Counted from the stretch's first letter, positions 1-6,749 are shown. The stretch is 12,208 nt of DNA from GCA-2730975 sp964576585 (GCA_964576585.1 CAZNWO010000091.1:1-12208), one strand, 5' to 3'. Notes: generated by a model from the letters alone, not told the origin. Program-made: numbers and translations.

Positions 1-16
1 CGAGGGGTTTTAAACC

Positions 17-319
17 TTAGGCCGAACAGGTTTCGTCGTCGCAGACTTCCTTGGTCGAGTCTTTGCCTTCCATACCAAGGAGGGCGATCCGTACGGCCAC
101 GCCCGCATTCACGGCGGCAGTGAGGTCGACTGTTGCCTCCACGGTTTCCTCAGGGATGCCGGCGGCGAGGGCTTTGTGGATACGCCCGCCCGAGCAGTAG
201 GAACAACCGCGCGTTAAGGTAACTGCGAGGCCCACGAGGTGTTTTTCCCGGTCGGTCAGGTGTTCGGAGGCGTTGGCATCCTTGAGAGCGCGAATACTGT
301 GAAGTTCGTCTTGGTTCAT
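17..319 (-). CDS. Carboxymuconolactone decarboxylase / AhpD-family small protein
   Basis: This is a complete 100-residue protein from ATG (317-319) to TAA (17-19), matching single-domain CMD/AhpD-like proteins in length. Seen: a helix containing E25, then the redox-type C39-S-Y-C42 pair followed by a helix ending ALAAG, and a second helical segment with DLTAAVNAG. In AhpD the motif is CxxCxxxH. Here the position four residues after the second Cys is R46, and the nearest His is H48, so the usual proton-relay His is displaced. The C-terminus adds a second Cys pair (C93 and C98 in an acidic tail). The family includes alkylhydroperoxidases and decarboxylases; the intact CxxC favours a cytoplasmic thiol-redox role, but the substrate is unknown. 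It has no signal peptide and is divergent from the next gene. The start lacks a clear Shine-Dalgarno sequence. Family assignment is firm, function is not. Confidence 0.85.
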   Translation of the reverse strand: MNQDELHSIRALKDANASEHLTDREKHLVGLAVTLTRGCSYCSGGRIHKALAAGIPEETVEATVDLTAAVNAGVAVRIALLGMEGKDSTKEVCDDETCSA

Positions 320-420
320 TGCTTATTTCTTGTTGGTTTTGCTTTAGGTTAATAGCCGAGGGTTATGCTTTTGAACCCCTTTTTCTTGCTCTCGAAGTCT
401 CGATCGAGAAAAATGGAATC
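320..420. promoter_or_regulatory. Divergent intergenic region with 12-bp perfect palindrome
   Basis: This 101-bp gap between two divergent starts must hold the promoters of both genes. I could not identify convincing -35/-10 pairs. It contains a perfect 12-bp palindrome, TCTCGATCGAGA, at 398-409, ending 11 bp before the ATG at 421, with an extra CTCGA at 391-395 just upstream. The position would suit an operator or a 5'-leader element. A palindrome of this size is expected a few times by chance in 12 kb, so a regulatory role is only a suggestion. Confidence 0.35.
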
Positions 421-867
421 ATGAAAGCTTTTATCCTTTTTACAATTCTTGTTTTTAACCTTTCTCCCTTGCTTGCAACGGAGCCGGCAAAGGCCGAGCT
501 TCACAAGCGTTTTGAGTCTTCCATGAAGAACGTCAGGCTTCGGGGTCACTTTACCGTGTCGGGCAAGGATCGTCCGCCCGCTCAGGAAACCTATGAGATT
601 CAAAACGTCCAAAAGCTTGGCGATGGAGACCTCTGGATTTTCACAGCTCGCGTTATGTATGGTGGCAAGGACGTGATCCTCCCCATGCCTCTCCCGGTCA
701 AGTGGGTGGGCGAGGTCCCCGTTATCACGATGCAGAACCTTGCCATTCCCGGCTTAGGCACATTTAGCGCTCACGTCGTGTTGGATGGAGACAAGTACGC
801 GGGAACTTGGGCTCATGGAAAGGTTGGCGGTCACATGTACGGCTCGATTGAGAAGATCAAGAAGTGA
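421..867 (+). CDS. Small secreted conserved hypothetical protein
   Basis: The protein has 148 residues. The open frame extends upstream to a TTG at 319, but I chose ATG 421 because it begins directly with a Sec signal peptide: MK, a hydrophobic stretch (residues 3-18), then small residues near A19 and A23/A25. The mature part (about 125 residues) is rich in predicted beta strands. It carries motifs that I recall from uncharacterised planctomycete and verrucomicrobial proteins: LRGHFTVSGKD (40-50), YEI..VQKLGDGDLWIFTARV (58-78), ILPMPLPVKW (86-95), IPGLGTF (109-115) and YAGTWAHGKVGGHMYG (126-141). The repeated G/W/T pattern suggests a small beta barrel or sandwich (inference). No catalytic motif or cysteine is visible. 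The role is unknown; the export signal places it in the periplasm or outside the cell. The upstream sequence has no proper Shine-Dalgarno site. Confidence 0.75.
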   Translation: MKAFILFTILVFNLSPLLATEPAKAELHKRFESSMKNVRLRGHFTVSGKDRPPAQETYEIQNVQKLGDGDLWIFTARVMYGGKDVILPMPLPVKWVGEVPVITMQNLAIPGLGTFSAHVVLDGDKYAGTWAHGKVGGHMYGSIEKIKK

Positions 868-969
868 TGTTTTCTGTCGATATTCGTCTCGGAGGCATGA
901 AAATAAACGTTAATGTAACCTATCCCCACTTTGTGCTGTAAGCAGATTGAACAACAACTGCAATTCGCC

Positions 970-2322
970 ATGAGAAACAAGATCTTCTTCCTCCTTTCTG
1001 CTGCTGGTGGACTGTTGGCCGGGTTCCTTATTGGGAGCAACCTCGCCGATGACCAACGGAACTCGACTGGAGATGTCTCTGCTCAGGCCATCGAGCAGAC
1101 CAAGAAACTAAGCGACAAACCCGAATCCGAGCTTCAGTTTGGTGCTCGTGCGAGGTCGACCGATGGCGCTTCGTTGTCTCCCTCACCGCTCGCTGAAGAG
1201 GAAAAGAAGAAAAAGCGTGCAAGATCTCCACGTGAATTGCGAGAAGCTCTTCTGAAGGCAAAGGATGATCCCAACCCCATTACCCGTTCTGCCGTCTTTG
1301 CTGAGGTGCTTGCCCAACTTGACGATGAAAACCTAGGTGCCGTTCTTGAGGCATACAAGGACATCTCCTTTGGTTTTGAAAACGCTCATGACTATCGCAT
1401 GTTGCTCTACGCTTGGGGCCAAATCGACCCACTTGCCGCCATCGAATACTCCAACAAGCGAGCCAAGGGGATTGGCGCTGGCTTTGCAGTGGCGGGAGTT
1501 CTGGAGGGTTGGGCGGGCAGGGAGCCCCAAGCGGCAATGGAATGGGTTAACCTTCCCGAGAATGCCGGTATGGCTAAGCTCTACAAGTTTGGACTTGTTA
1601 AGGGTTGGGCATCAACGGACTTGGAGGGTGCTGCCGATTACGTCGAGTCCATGGAACCCGACGGAAATCGCCCGGATCTTATCCGCACCATTACTGACGA
1701 GCAATTGCGTAGGGGGTTTGAACCCGCTAGTCGCTGGGCGGAGTCCATTGAGGAAGAAGGCTTGAAAAAAAGCGCTTTCACTCGCGTTTCCCAACAGCGT
1801 TCTCGAGAGCATCCCGAGGAAGTCGCTGAATGGCTTAAGTCTCACGCGGAGGAGGAATATGCCGCAGATGCTTTTTCTCGCCTTGGCGACAATTGGGGCA
1901 ATCGCGCTCCTACAGAGGCTGCCGATTACTTTGAAGACTTGCCTTCGGGCAAGGCCAGAAGCGAGGGCATGAGAGAAATATTCGAGAGCTGGGCTCGCGA
2001 CGATCCCGAGGCATCGGGAGCTTGGCTTAGCGGCAGGGAGCCTTCTCCCGACCTAGATCCCGTGGTTGCCGCCTACGCTCGCGAAGTTTCCAATATTGAT
2101 GGTGGCGAGTCAGGAGCAATGGAATGGGCAGTTTCAATCACCGATTCGGAGTTGCAGTCCAAGACGGTGACGACTGTTGGTCAGAACTGGTATAGACGCG
2201 ACAAGGAAGCCGCCGAGGCATGGCTCCCCAACAGTGGTCTTCCCGAGAAGCAGCAGGATGCCATCCGAAAGCCGCCAAAGCAGAGTTGGTGGCAATCGCT
2301 TCGCCCGAAGAAAGACAATTGA
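970..2322 (+). CDS. Membrane-anchored protein with nine ~32-residue W..[DE]P.AA..W repeats
   Basis: The protein has 450 residues from ATG 970. A TTG at 931 in frame is also possible, but only ATG 970 puts the hydrophobic segment (residues 5-24, glycine-rich, no Cys) at the N-terminus as a signal anchor. Residues 26-100 are polar and probably disordered, with a basic KKKKRAR patch at 79-85. From about 149 onward the protein is a tandem array with the signature W-x3-[DE]-P-x-A-A-x-x-[WY]. Repeat anchors fall at about 149, 181, 213, 247, 277, 309, 341, 375 and 407, so spacing is 30-34 and mostly exactly 32. This spacing suits two helices per repeat and an alpha-solenoid scaffold facing the periplasm (inference). 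Proteins of this pattern occur in many copies in verrucomicrobial genomes, without known function. The C-terminus is basic (RPKKDN). No enzyme motif is visible. Confidence 0.85.
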   Translation: MRNKIFFLLSAAGGLLAGFLIGSNLADDQRNSTGDVSAQAIEQTKKLSDKPESELQFGARARSTDGASLSPSPLAEEEKKKKRARSPRELREALLKAKDDPNPITRSAVFAEVLAQLDDENLGAVLEAYKDISFGFENAHDYRMLLYAWGQIDPLAAIEYSNKRAKGIGAGFAVAGVLEGWAGREPQAAMEWVNLPENAGMAKLYKFGLVKGWASTDLEGAADYVESMEPDGNRPDLIRTITDEQLRRGFEPASRWAESIEEEGLKKSAFTRVSQQRSREHPEEVAEWLKSHAEEEYAADAFSRLGDNWGNRAPTEAADYFEDLPSGKARSEGMREIFESWARDDPEASGAWLSGREPSPDLDPVVAAYAREVSNIDGGESGAMEWAVSITDSELQSKTVTTVGQNWYRRDKEAAEAWLPNSGLPEKQQDAIRKPPKQSWWQSLRPKKDN

Positions 2323-2329
2323 TTACGGC

Positions 2330-2543
2330 CTATTTGCCTGATTTCGCGAGGTACTTCTTGGAATGCTTGTTGAACTTTTGCATACATGGCTCGCAGAAGA
2401 ACTCTATGCTGACGCCACCGTAATTGTGGAGGTAGAGATCGCCGTGCGAACCTATCACCTCGCCGAGACCACGCAGGTTCTGTCCTGCGAGTTCCTGGAA
2501 CAGGACCAGCAAGCAGTCAAATATAGATAGTCTAAATGTTCAT
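2330..2543 (-). pseudogene. Frameshifted remnant of a small YHS-like, cysteine-rich secreted protein
   Basis: The minus strand reads, in one frame ending at TAG 2330-2332, ...GEVIGSHGD, LHNYGGVSIEFFCEPCMQKFN, then KKYLAK. This matches small PVC proteins of the form CVVSGE..GSMG....Y.G..V.FCC..C...F...P.KYLAK (YHS/TRASH-like metal-binding domain). The expected N-terminal TCVVS is present but in a neighbouring frame (codons for TCVV at 2478-2467). Loss of one G near 2463-2464 would explain the shift. Upstream, the first frame encodes a hydrophobic LLVLFQELAGQ resembling a signal peptide, and a GGAGG-A-ATG lies at 2549-2541, but that ATG frame stops after three codons. Three small indels would restore a protein of about 70 residues. 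Large neighbouring genes are intact, so decay is more likely than sequencing error, though error is possible. It converges on the upstream repeat-protein gene with a 7-bp gap. A short intact protein using an internal GTG is the alternative. Confidence 0.6.
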
Positions 2544-2649
2544 TCCTCCAAGCTGTTCTAGCGGCAATGGGCGGCAAGTCAGCCTCTACGTGCTAGTTTG
2601 CACTTTTTATAGCTTGTTTTCTCTGTAGCCCCATCAGTAGTTTCTGAGC
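2544..2649. promoter_or_regulatory. Leader/promoter region of the sulfatase gene
   Basis: This 106-bp stretch between the broken minus-strand gene and the sulfatase start is the only place for the sulfatase promoter. It includes an AT-rich patch, CTTTTTATAGCTTG, near 2602-2615, containing a TATAGC that could be a -10 element. No good -35 lies 17 bp upstream. A small inverted repeat, GTGC-N6-GCAC, lies at about 2590-2603. There is no Shine-Dalgarno sequence before ATG 2650. Confidence 0.3.
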
Positions 2650-4089
2650 ATGAAGGCGTTCTTTCATTTCCTGTTTTGGTTTACGTTGCCCGCACTGCTT
2701 TTGGCAAAGCCTCCAAACGTCGTACTCATTGTTTCGGATGATCAAGGTTATCGAGACTTGGGCTGTTTCGGTTCTGAAGAGGTGAAAACCCCCAACCTGG
2801 ATCGTCTGGCCAAGGGCGGAGTCAGGCTTACGGATTTTTACGTCGCTTGGCCCGCATGTACTCCTTCGCGCGGGGCTTTGCTAACAGGTCGGTATCCTCA
2901 ACGGAACGGAATCTACGACATGATTCGAAACGAGGCTCCCGATTACGGATACAAATACAAACCGGGAGAGTACGAAGGAACCTTCGAGCGTGTTGGAGGA
3001 ATGGACGTCAGGGAGGTTCTTCTGCCAAAGGTTTTGGCCGAGGCCGGGTACGTCAGTGGTATTTTCGGCAAGTGGGACTTGGGAGTCCACAAGCGTTTCC
3101 TTCCCTTGGCCCGCGGATTCGCCGATTTTTATGGCTTCGTCAACACTGGCATCGATTACTTCACGCACGAGCGTTACGGTGTACCTTCCATGTACCGGAA
3201 CAACAAGGCGACGATCGAGGACAAGGGAACCTACTGCACCTCCTTGTTCCGTCGGGAGTCTATGCGATTCCTAAGGAAAAATCATGAAAAGCCCTTTTTC
3301 CTCTACCTGCCGTTTAATGCCCCTCACGGTGCCTCCAACCTCGACCCCGCCATCCGGACGGGAGCACAAGCACCGCAAGAGTACAAGGCTCTCTATCCCA
3401 AGTTGCAGGGACTATCGGGGATAGAGGAGCGACCAAGGAAACGCTATGGAGATAAACTTTACAAGGTGCCGAACAAGCCTGCCAGGCGCCTAGAGTTCGT
3501 CGCATCCATCACTGCCATGGATCATGCGATAGGAGAGGTTCTCGATTTCCTTGACGACAAAGGTCTGACCAAGGACACCATCGTGATTTTTTTCAGCGAC
3601 AACGGAGGAGGTGGTGCGGCTGACAATTTTCCTTTGCGTGGCGCCAAGGGGCAAATGTTCGAGGGAGGTATTCGTGTGCCCTGTATCGTTCGCTGGCCCG
3701 GCAAGGTTCCTGCCGCATCCTTGAACAAAGAGTTTCTGACTTCCTTGGAGGTTTTTCCCACTCTTTGTAAGGCGGTTGGCCTACCCCAACCTGAAGGCGT
3801 TGTCTTGGATGGTTTCGACATGTTGCCTGTTCTCCAAGGCAAGCTAAAGTCGCCGCGAAAGGAAATGTTTTGGCAGAGAAGATTGGACAAGGCTGCCCGA
3901 GTAGGTCGATGGAAGTGGGTGGAAAGCGCGAGAGGTGGAGGTCTTTTTGACCTAGGTGCCGATCTCTCGGAGAAAAATGATTTGTCTTCAAGGCACCCCG
4001 AGATTCTCGCTCGGCTCAAGGGTCGTTTTCAGCAGTGGGTGAAGGAAATGGAGGCGGCCGAGCCACGCGGTCCTTTCAGGGACTTTTAG
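2650..4089 (+). CDS. Secreted formylglycine-dependent sulfatase (S1/arylsulfatase family)
   Basis: The 479-residue length is typical of S1 sulfatases. A Sec signal peptide occupies about residues 1-19 (MK, FFHFLFWFTLPALLL, then A19), so the enzyme acts outside the cytoplasm, hydrolysing sulfate esters, probably on a carbohydrate. Visible landmarks: NVVLIVSDDQGY (metal ligands D30, D31), the Cys-type modification motif C70-T-P-S-R with GALLTGRYPQRNG following, GKWDLG (K141), NAPHG (H226), FFSDNGG (D317, N318), GAKG (K333) and EGGIRVP...WPG (338-351). The C-terminal subdomain ends in the usual GLFDL...DLS segment. The usual GKWHLG His is an Asp here (D143), a change that can mark subfamilies and may alter the sulfate pocket. 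C70 requires oxidation by FGE or anSME; no such gene is in the window. The neighbouring minus-strand operon converges on it. Substrate cannot be told from sequence alone. Confidence 0.95.
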   Translation: MKAFFHFLFWFTLPALLLAKPPNVVLIVSDDQGYRDLGCFGSEEVKTPNLDRLAKGGVRLTDFYVAWPACTPSRGALLTGRYPQRNGIYDMIRNEAPDYGYKYKPGEYEGTFERVGGMDVREVLLPKVLAEAGYVSGIFGKWDLGVHKRFLPLARGFADFYGFVNTGIDYFTHERYGVPSMYRNNKATIEDKGTYCTSLFRRESMRFLRKNHEKPFFLYLPFNAPHGASNLDPAIRTGAQAPQEYKALYPKLQGLSGIEERPRKRYGDKLYKVPNKPARRLEFVASITAMDHAIGEVLDFLDDKGLTKDTIVIFFSDNGGGGAADNFPLRGAKGQMFEGGIRVPCIVRWPGKVPAASLNKEFLTSLEVFPTLCKAVGLPQPEGVVLDGFDMLPVLQGKLKSPRKEMFWQRRLDKAARVGRWKWVESARGGGLFDLGADLSEKNDLSSRHPEILARLKGRFQQWVKEMEAAEPRGPFRDF

Positions 4090-4121
4090 GCATGTCCGCT
4101 TACTCGAATGTTTGCTTTCTC

Positions 4122-4170
4122 AGCTTTGGCCAAGGCTTTCTACTGTTTGTCCCAAGGCCTTTCCTTGGGA
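4122..4170. terminator. Two hairpins at the convergent junction; possible bidirectional terminator
   Basis: Between the sulfatase stop and the end of the opposing gene lie two inverted repeats. At 4122-4137, AGCTTT and AAGGCT pair around GGCC (one G-T pair on one strand), followed on the plus strand by TTTCT. At 4150-4170 a perfect 8-bp stem, TCCCAAGG/CCTTGGGA, encloses the 5-nt loop CCTTT. The second hairpin is inside the last codons of the minus-strand gene. Neither has a long U tract, so intrinsic termination would be weak. The location between convergent genes is the main support. Confidence 0.35.
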
Positions 4171-5387
4171 GGTGGCGGAGGTTTTTTCCAGTCCCAATGA
4201 GATTTGTAGGAAATGGCTAATCCGGGAGTCTGGATGAACTTCCCCCCGTTCGCCTTGGAGCGAAGAAGAAAGTCCAGCATGCCCGAGGTGAGCAGAGTTC
4301 GCTCTGCGGGCCATGCCGCCTTGCCAGAGTGAAAGGTCGATTCTATTCCCTGAACGAGAAAGGTGAAATGTCCGTAGGGTCGGTTTTCCTGCGTCCAGAA
4401 AAGGGTGGAATGGATTTTCTCTTCACCTTTTTCCCGCCAGGCGGCGCACCATTCCCACATGGCATTGTCTAGGTTTATGACGTTGGCCTTTAAGCCGTCT
4501 CGATATTCGACGTGAAAGAGAAAAGGGTTCCTTACAAGTTTCTCGAGTGGAATTTTTCCATAATGGCCTGATCGATGCCTACCCCTTTGTATAGCAGCAT
4601 TGAGAAGTTTTTTGTCGAGGATGCCTTCTTCCACTGCTTTCCAGACTTCATCGCCGCTCAAGCACTTTACTCGCTTTACGCCTGTTTCCCCACCTTTTCT
4701 TCTTTCGGCAAGGCACTGCAGTACCTCTAGCGCATGAAAGCCATAGGCATCAGGGCTGTGATAGGTGGTGACGAGGATTTCATCAAGCTCGGTTCCTTTC
4801 TTCAGGTCGGTCGCCGGATACCTCCAGAGCAGGGGCAATGATGAACCCGCCAGAAGAGGGAATCCCAGTTCCCGCGAAGTGTCGTAGCATTTCTTCGCCT
4901 CTTCCCAGTTGTCCGAAAGGTGTTTGTCCACGAAAACCGGAACTGATCGACCGGACACTCGAAAAACCTTCTCGGTTTCACTGAAGAATCGACCTTTTGG
5001 ATATTTCGTGGAACCAAAGGCGTTCTTCGGGTAATCTCCATGTTCGGCGACGAGCATTATGCCCTCTACGGATAGTTTTTCTCCTCCCAAAGTTAGGGCG
5101 CCGCGAATGGTCGGGAAGATGGGAACGCCGTATTTCTTCGACCATCTTTTCCCCGTGTCGTTCTTGGGTACTTGATCTAGGTACAGGGAAACCAGCTTCA
5201 AGTTCGGCGACTCGCCTTTTTCATCCAAAGTGTAAGTCTGCAAGAGGCGACTCACGATGACGTCGGCGTGAGAATTGTGCCGATACTCGGTGACGATGGC
5301 AGCCACCTTTTTTGGCGGCTGATTCTCCACAGCCGATACCGTGAATGCTCCCACTAGGAAAGCAGCATATTTAAATAATGTTTTCAC
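4140..5387 (-). CDS. Secreted Gfo/Idh/MocA-like protein with degenerate nucleotide-binding motif
   Basis: The protein has 415 residues with a GTG start (5387) inside the overlap GTGA with the upstream gene, which implies translational coupling. A Sec signal peptide covers about residues 1-19. I recognise it as a conserved uncharacterised PVC family. Its organisation resembles Gfo/Idh/MocA proteins: a beta-alpha-beta start, KKVAAIVTEY..NSHADVIVSRLL (26-49), then LKLVSLYLDQ (63-72), KKYGVPIF (84-91), VEGIMLVAEHGDYP (107-120), and SVPVFVDKHLSDNWEEA (148-164), which matches the family's EKP Lys region (K155). PLLAGSSLP (177-185) and AYGFHALEVLQCL (214-226) follow. The second domain has YRDGLKANV (295-303) and ends RTLLTSGMLDFLLRSKANGG (363-382), like the terminal helix of that superfamily. 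The GxGxxG loop is replaced by TEYRHNSH, so classical NAD(P) binding is doubtful. The tail is proline-rich (403-407). The fold call is my inference from motif order. Substrate is unknown. Confidence 0.8.
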   Translation of the reverse strand: MKTLFKYAAFLVGAFTVSAVENQPPKKVAAIVTEYRHNSHADVIVSRLLQTYTLDEKGESPNLKLVSLYLDQVPKNDTGKRWSKKYGVPIFPTIRGALTLGGEKLSVEGIMLVAEHGDYPKNAFGSTKYPKGRFFSETEKVFRVSGRSVPVFVDKHLSDNWEEAKKCYDTSRELGFPLLAGSSLPLLWRYPATDLKKGTELDEILVTTYHSPDAYGFHALEVLQCLAERRKGGETGVKRVKCLSGDEVWKAVEEGILDKKLLNAAIQRGRHRSGHYGKIPLEKLVRNPFLFHVEYRDGLKANVINLDNAMWEWCAAWREKGEEKIHSTLFWTQENRPYGHFTFLVQGIESTFHSGKAAWPAERTLLTSGMLDFLLRSKANGGKFIQTPGLAISYKSHWDWKKPPPPPKERPWDKQ

Positions 5388-6682
5388 CTTAGGTTTTCCG
5401 AAGATACCTTCAAAAGAGTGTATGGGTAGATTGAGGTTAAGTAAACGGAACCTTGCTTGCTGGCGCAGACTCCCATGTGGTAAAGGGGAACAGTCCGACC
5501 GTCTTCAAGCTTTTTCATGCCGTGGTGCCATCGGTTTGGCTTGCCTTGGGTATCTTTGAATTCCGTATAGTCCGGGTTGGTGACGTACAGGGCACCGCGA
5601 TCCCGTGGGGAATCGTCCCCCTTCTCATAGCTCACTAGGTGCAGTCTTTTTCCCTTTTCCAAAACTGCGGCCCATACCTTTCCGTTCGGCCCCACGCACA
5701 TTGCTCGACAGTCCGTTTGCTTGGCGTTGGACAAGAGCTTTCCGTGACTCTTGCCGGGCAAGACCTTTCCCTTTGCGGTCAAGTCGTAGGAGTACAAGTT
5801 GTTCCCGCTCATGGCTACGGCATAAAGAGTCTTCCCGTCTGGAGAAACGTCCCAGTTGATTGGGTGGCTCTTTGGCGTGGCCAAGAGGGAACTTTCCTCG
5901 GGAGCCTTGCCGTCGATTGTCTGTACGAGCCGTTCCAGCCTTTCGCTTTTTGGGTCGTAGCGAGCGACGTCTCCTCCCAGAATCGGGTGATATGCCCGAC
6001 CCTTGTGATCCAGTACGATGAATGCGTACATGTGCCTGCAGTCCATCAAGTCCCGATAGCTACCCGTCTTCAGGTCCAGAATCATGAAATGTGTTGATTC
6101 GGTGGGCCTCTCGTCTGAACAGGTGGACAGGTATGCCACGCCCCTTGACTCATCGGGCGTCAGGCTGATGATGCCCTGATGCCTTATGGGAATCGGGTAG
6201 ACTCGGGTCTTGTCCGTGGCGGGATCGTACCACATGGGGTAACCGCCTTGGTAGAGGTCGCGAGTTTCTCCTTTTTGGGGATAACCTTGCTTAGTTCCAA
6301 AATAGATTCTGCCGCTCCTTCCCACGTTATTGCGGGTATGAATCTTTGCCTGTGCCGCAAAGCCTTTTGCGGTAGTCCCAATCTCTGCATGTGCATCTAC
6401 GGCAATCCTCATCTTTTCATTGCTTGGATCGAATTCCACCAAGTACGCGTTGCTCCCATACTTTGCCGTTCCAACATACACCTTGCCGTTCATCCCTTCG
6501 ACGATGGAAAAGTAACCGCTCTCCTCACTTACGGTTTCCTTCGGTATGCGATATGCCTTCGATGGAAGAAACTTTTCCTGATCCTTGGATAAGCCTTGAG
6601 CCGTGAGAAAAAGAGGCATTAGAGCCATTACACATGCGAGCATGAAGATTGAAACCTTCGTATTTGATCTTTGCATGGTCAT
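5384..6682 (-). CDS. Secreted seven-bladed beta-propeller-like protein
   Basis: The protein has 432 residues from ATG 6682. The frame is open further to a TTG at 6736, and ATG 6676 is equally possible; the chosen start leaves a short polar n-region before the hydrophobic signal (residues 10-28, ending LTAQG). The body shows about seven units of the form G-[KR]-[VI]-Y/W-x-strand followed by a D-x-x-[ST]-x-x turn. They begin near residues 66 (NGKVYVGT), 124 (GRIYFGT), 181 (GVAYLST), 228 (GRAYHPI), 283 (GKTLYAV), 334 (GKVWAAV) and 410 (GSVYLTS). YDP or YDL strands recur at 152, 242 and 299. This is the pattern of SMP-30/YncE-type propellers. No catalytic metal site could be assigned, so a binding or lyase/lactonase role is open. 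It is the first gene of a two-gene operon, and its TGA overlaps the GTG of the next gene by 4 nt. It is divergent from a DUF1501 gene. Confidence 0.8.
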   Translation of the reverse strand: MTMQRSNTKVSIFMLACVMALMPLFLTAQGLSKDQEKFLPSKAYRIPKETVSEESGYFSIVEGMNGKVYVGTAKYGSNAYLVEFDPSNEKMRIAVDAHAEIGTTAKGFAAQAKIHTRNNVGRSGRIYFGTKQGYPQKGETRDLYQGGYPMWYDPATDKTRVYPIPIRHQGIISLTPDESRGVAYLSTCSDERPTESTHFMILDLKTGSYRDLMDCRHMYAFIVLDHKGRAYHPILGGDVARYDPKSERLERLVQTIDGKAPEESSLLATPKSHPINWDVSPDGKTLYAVAMSGNNLYSYDLTAKGKVLPGKSHGKLLSNAKQTDCRAMCVGPNGKVWAAVLEKGKRLHLVSYEKGDDSPRDRGALYVTNPDYTEFKDTQGKPNRWHHGMKKLEDGRTVPLYHMGVCASKQGSVYLTSIYPYTLLKVSSENLR

Positions 6683-6749
6683 GAATTTCGTCTGTTCTAA
6701 TCTTGAATTTTCCTGTAATTTCCGATGATGTTTCAACAGACTTTCTCAT
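6683..6749. promoter_or_regulatory. Short divergent promoter region
   Basis: Only 67 bp separate the chosen minus-strand start (6682) from the plus-strand ATG (6750), so both promoters must be compact or overlap the coding starts. A TTGAAA (minus strand, 6736-6731) and a TTGAAT (plus strand, around 6702) could be -35 elements, but neither has a good -10 at 16-18 bp. There is no Shine-Dalgarno sequence on either side. The tight spacing suggests shared control. Confidence 0.3.

Noticed and set aside
897..941. A 14-codon open frame directly after GGAGGC, between the small secreted gene and the repeat protein
   Set aside because: The GGAGG is only 1 nt from the ATG, the peptide is very short and resembles nothing I know; chance is the simpler reading. 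Too weak for a leader-peptide call.
3522..4019. Long minus-strand open frame of 165 codons opposite the sulfatase
   Set aside because: It is antisense to a complete sulfatase whose motifs are all present; the translation is rich in P, S and R with no domain-like pattern.
5639..6097. Plus-strand open frame of 152 codons opposite the propeller gene
   Set aside because: It is the shadow of a gene with clear signal peptide and blade motifs; no start context or recognisable domain.
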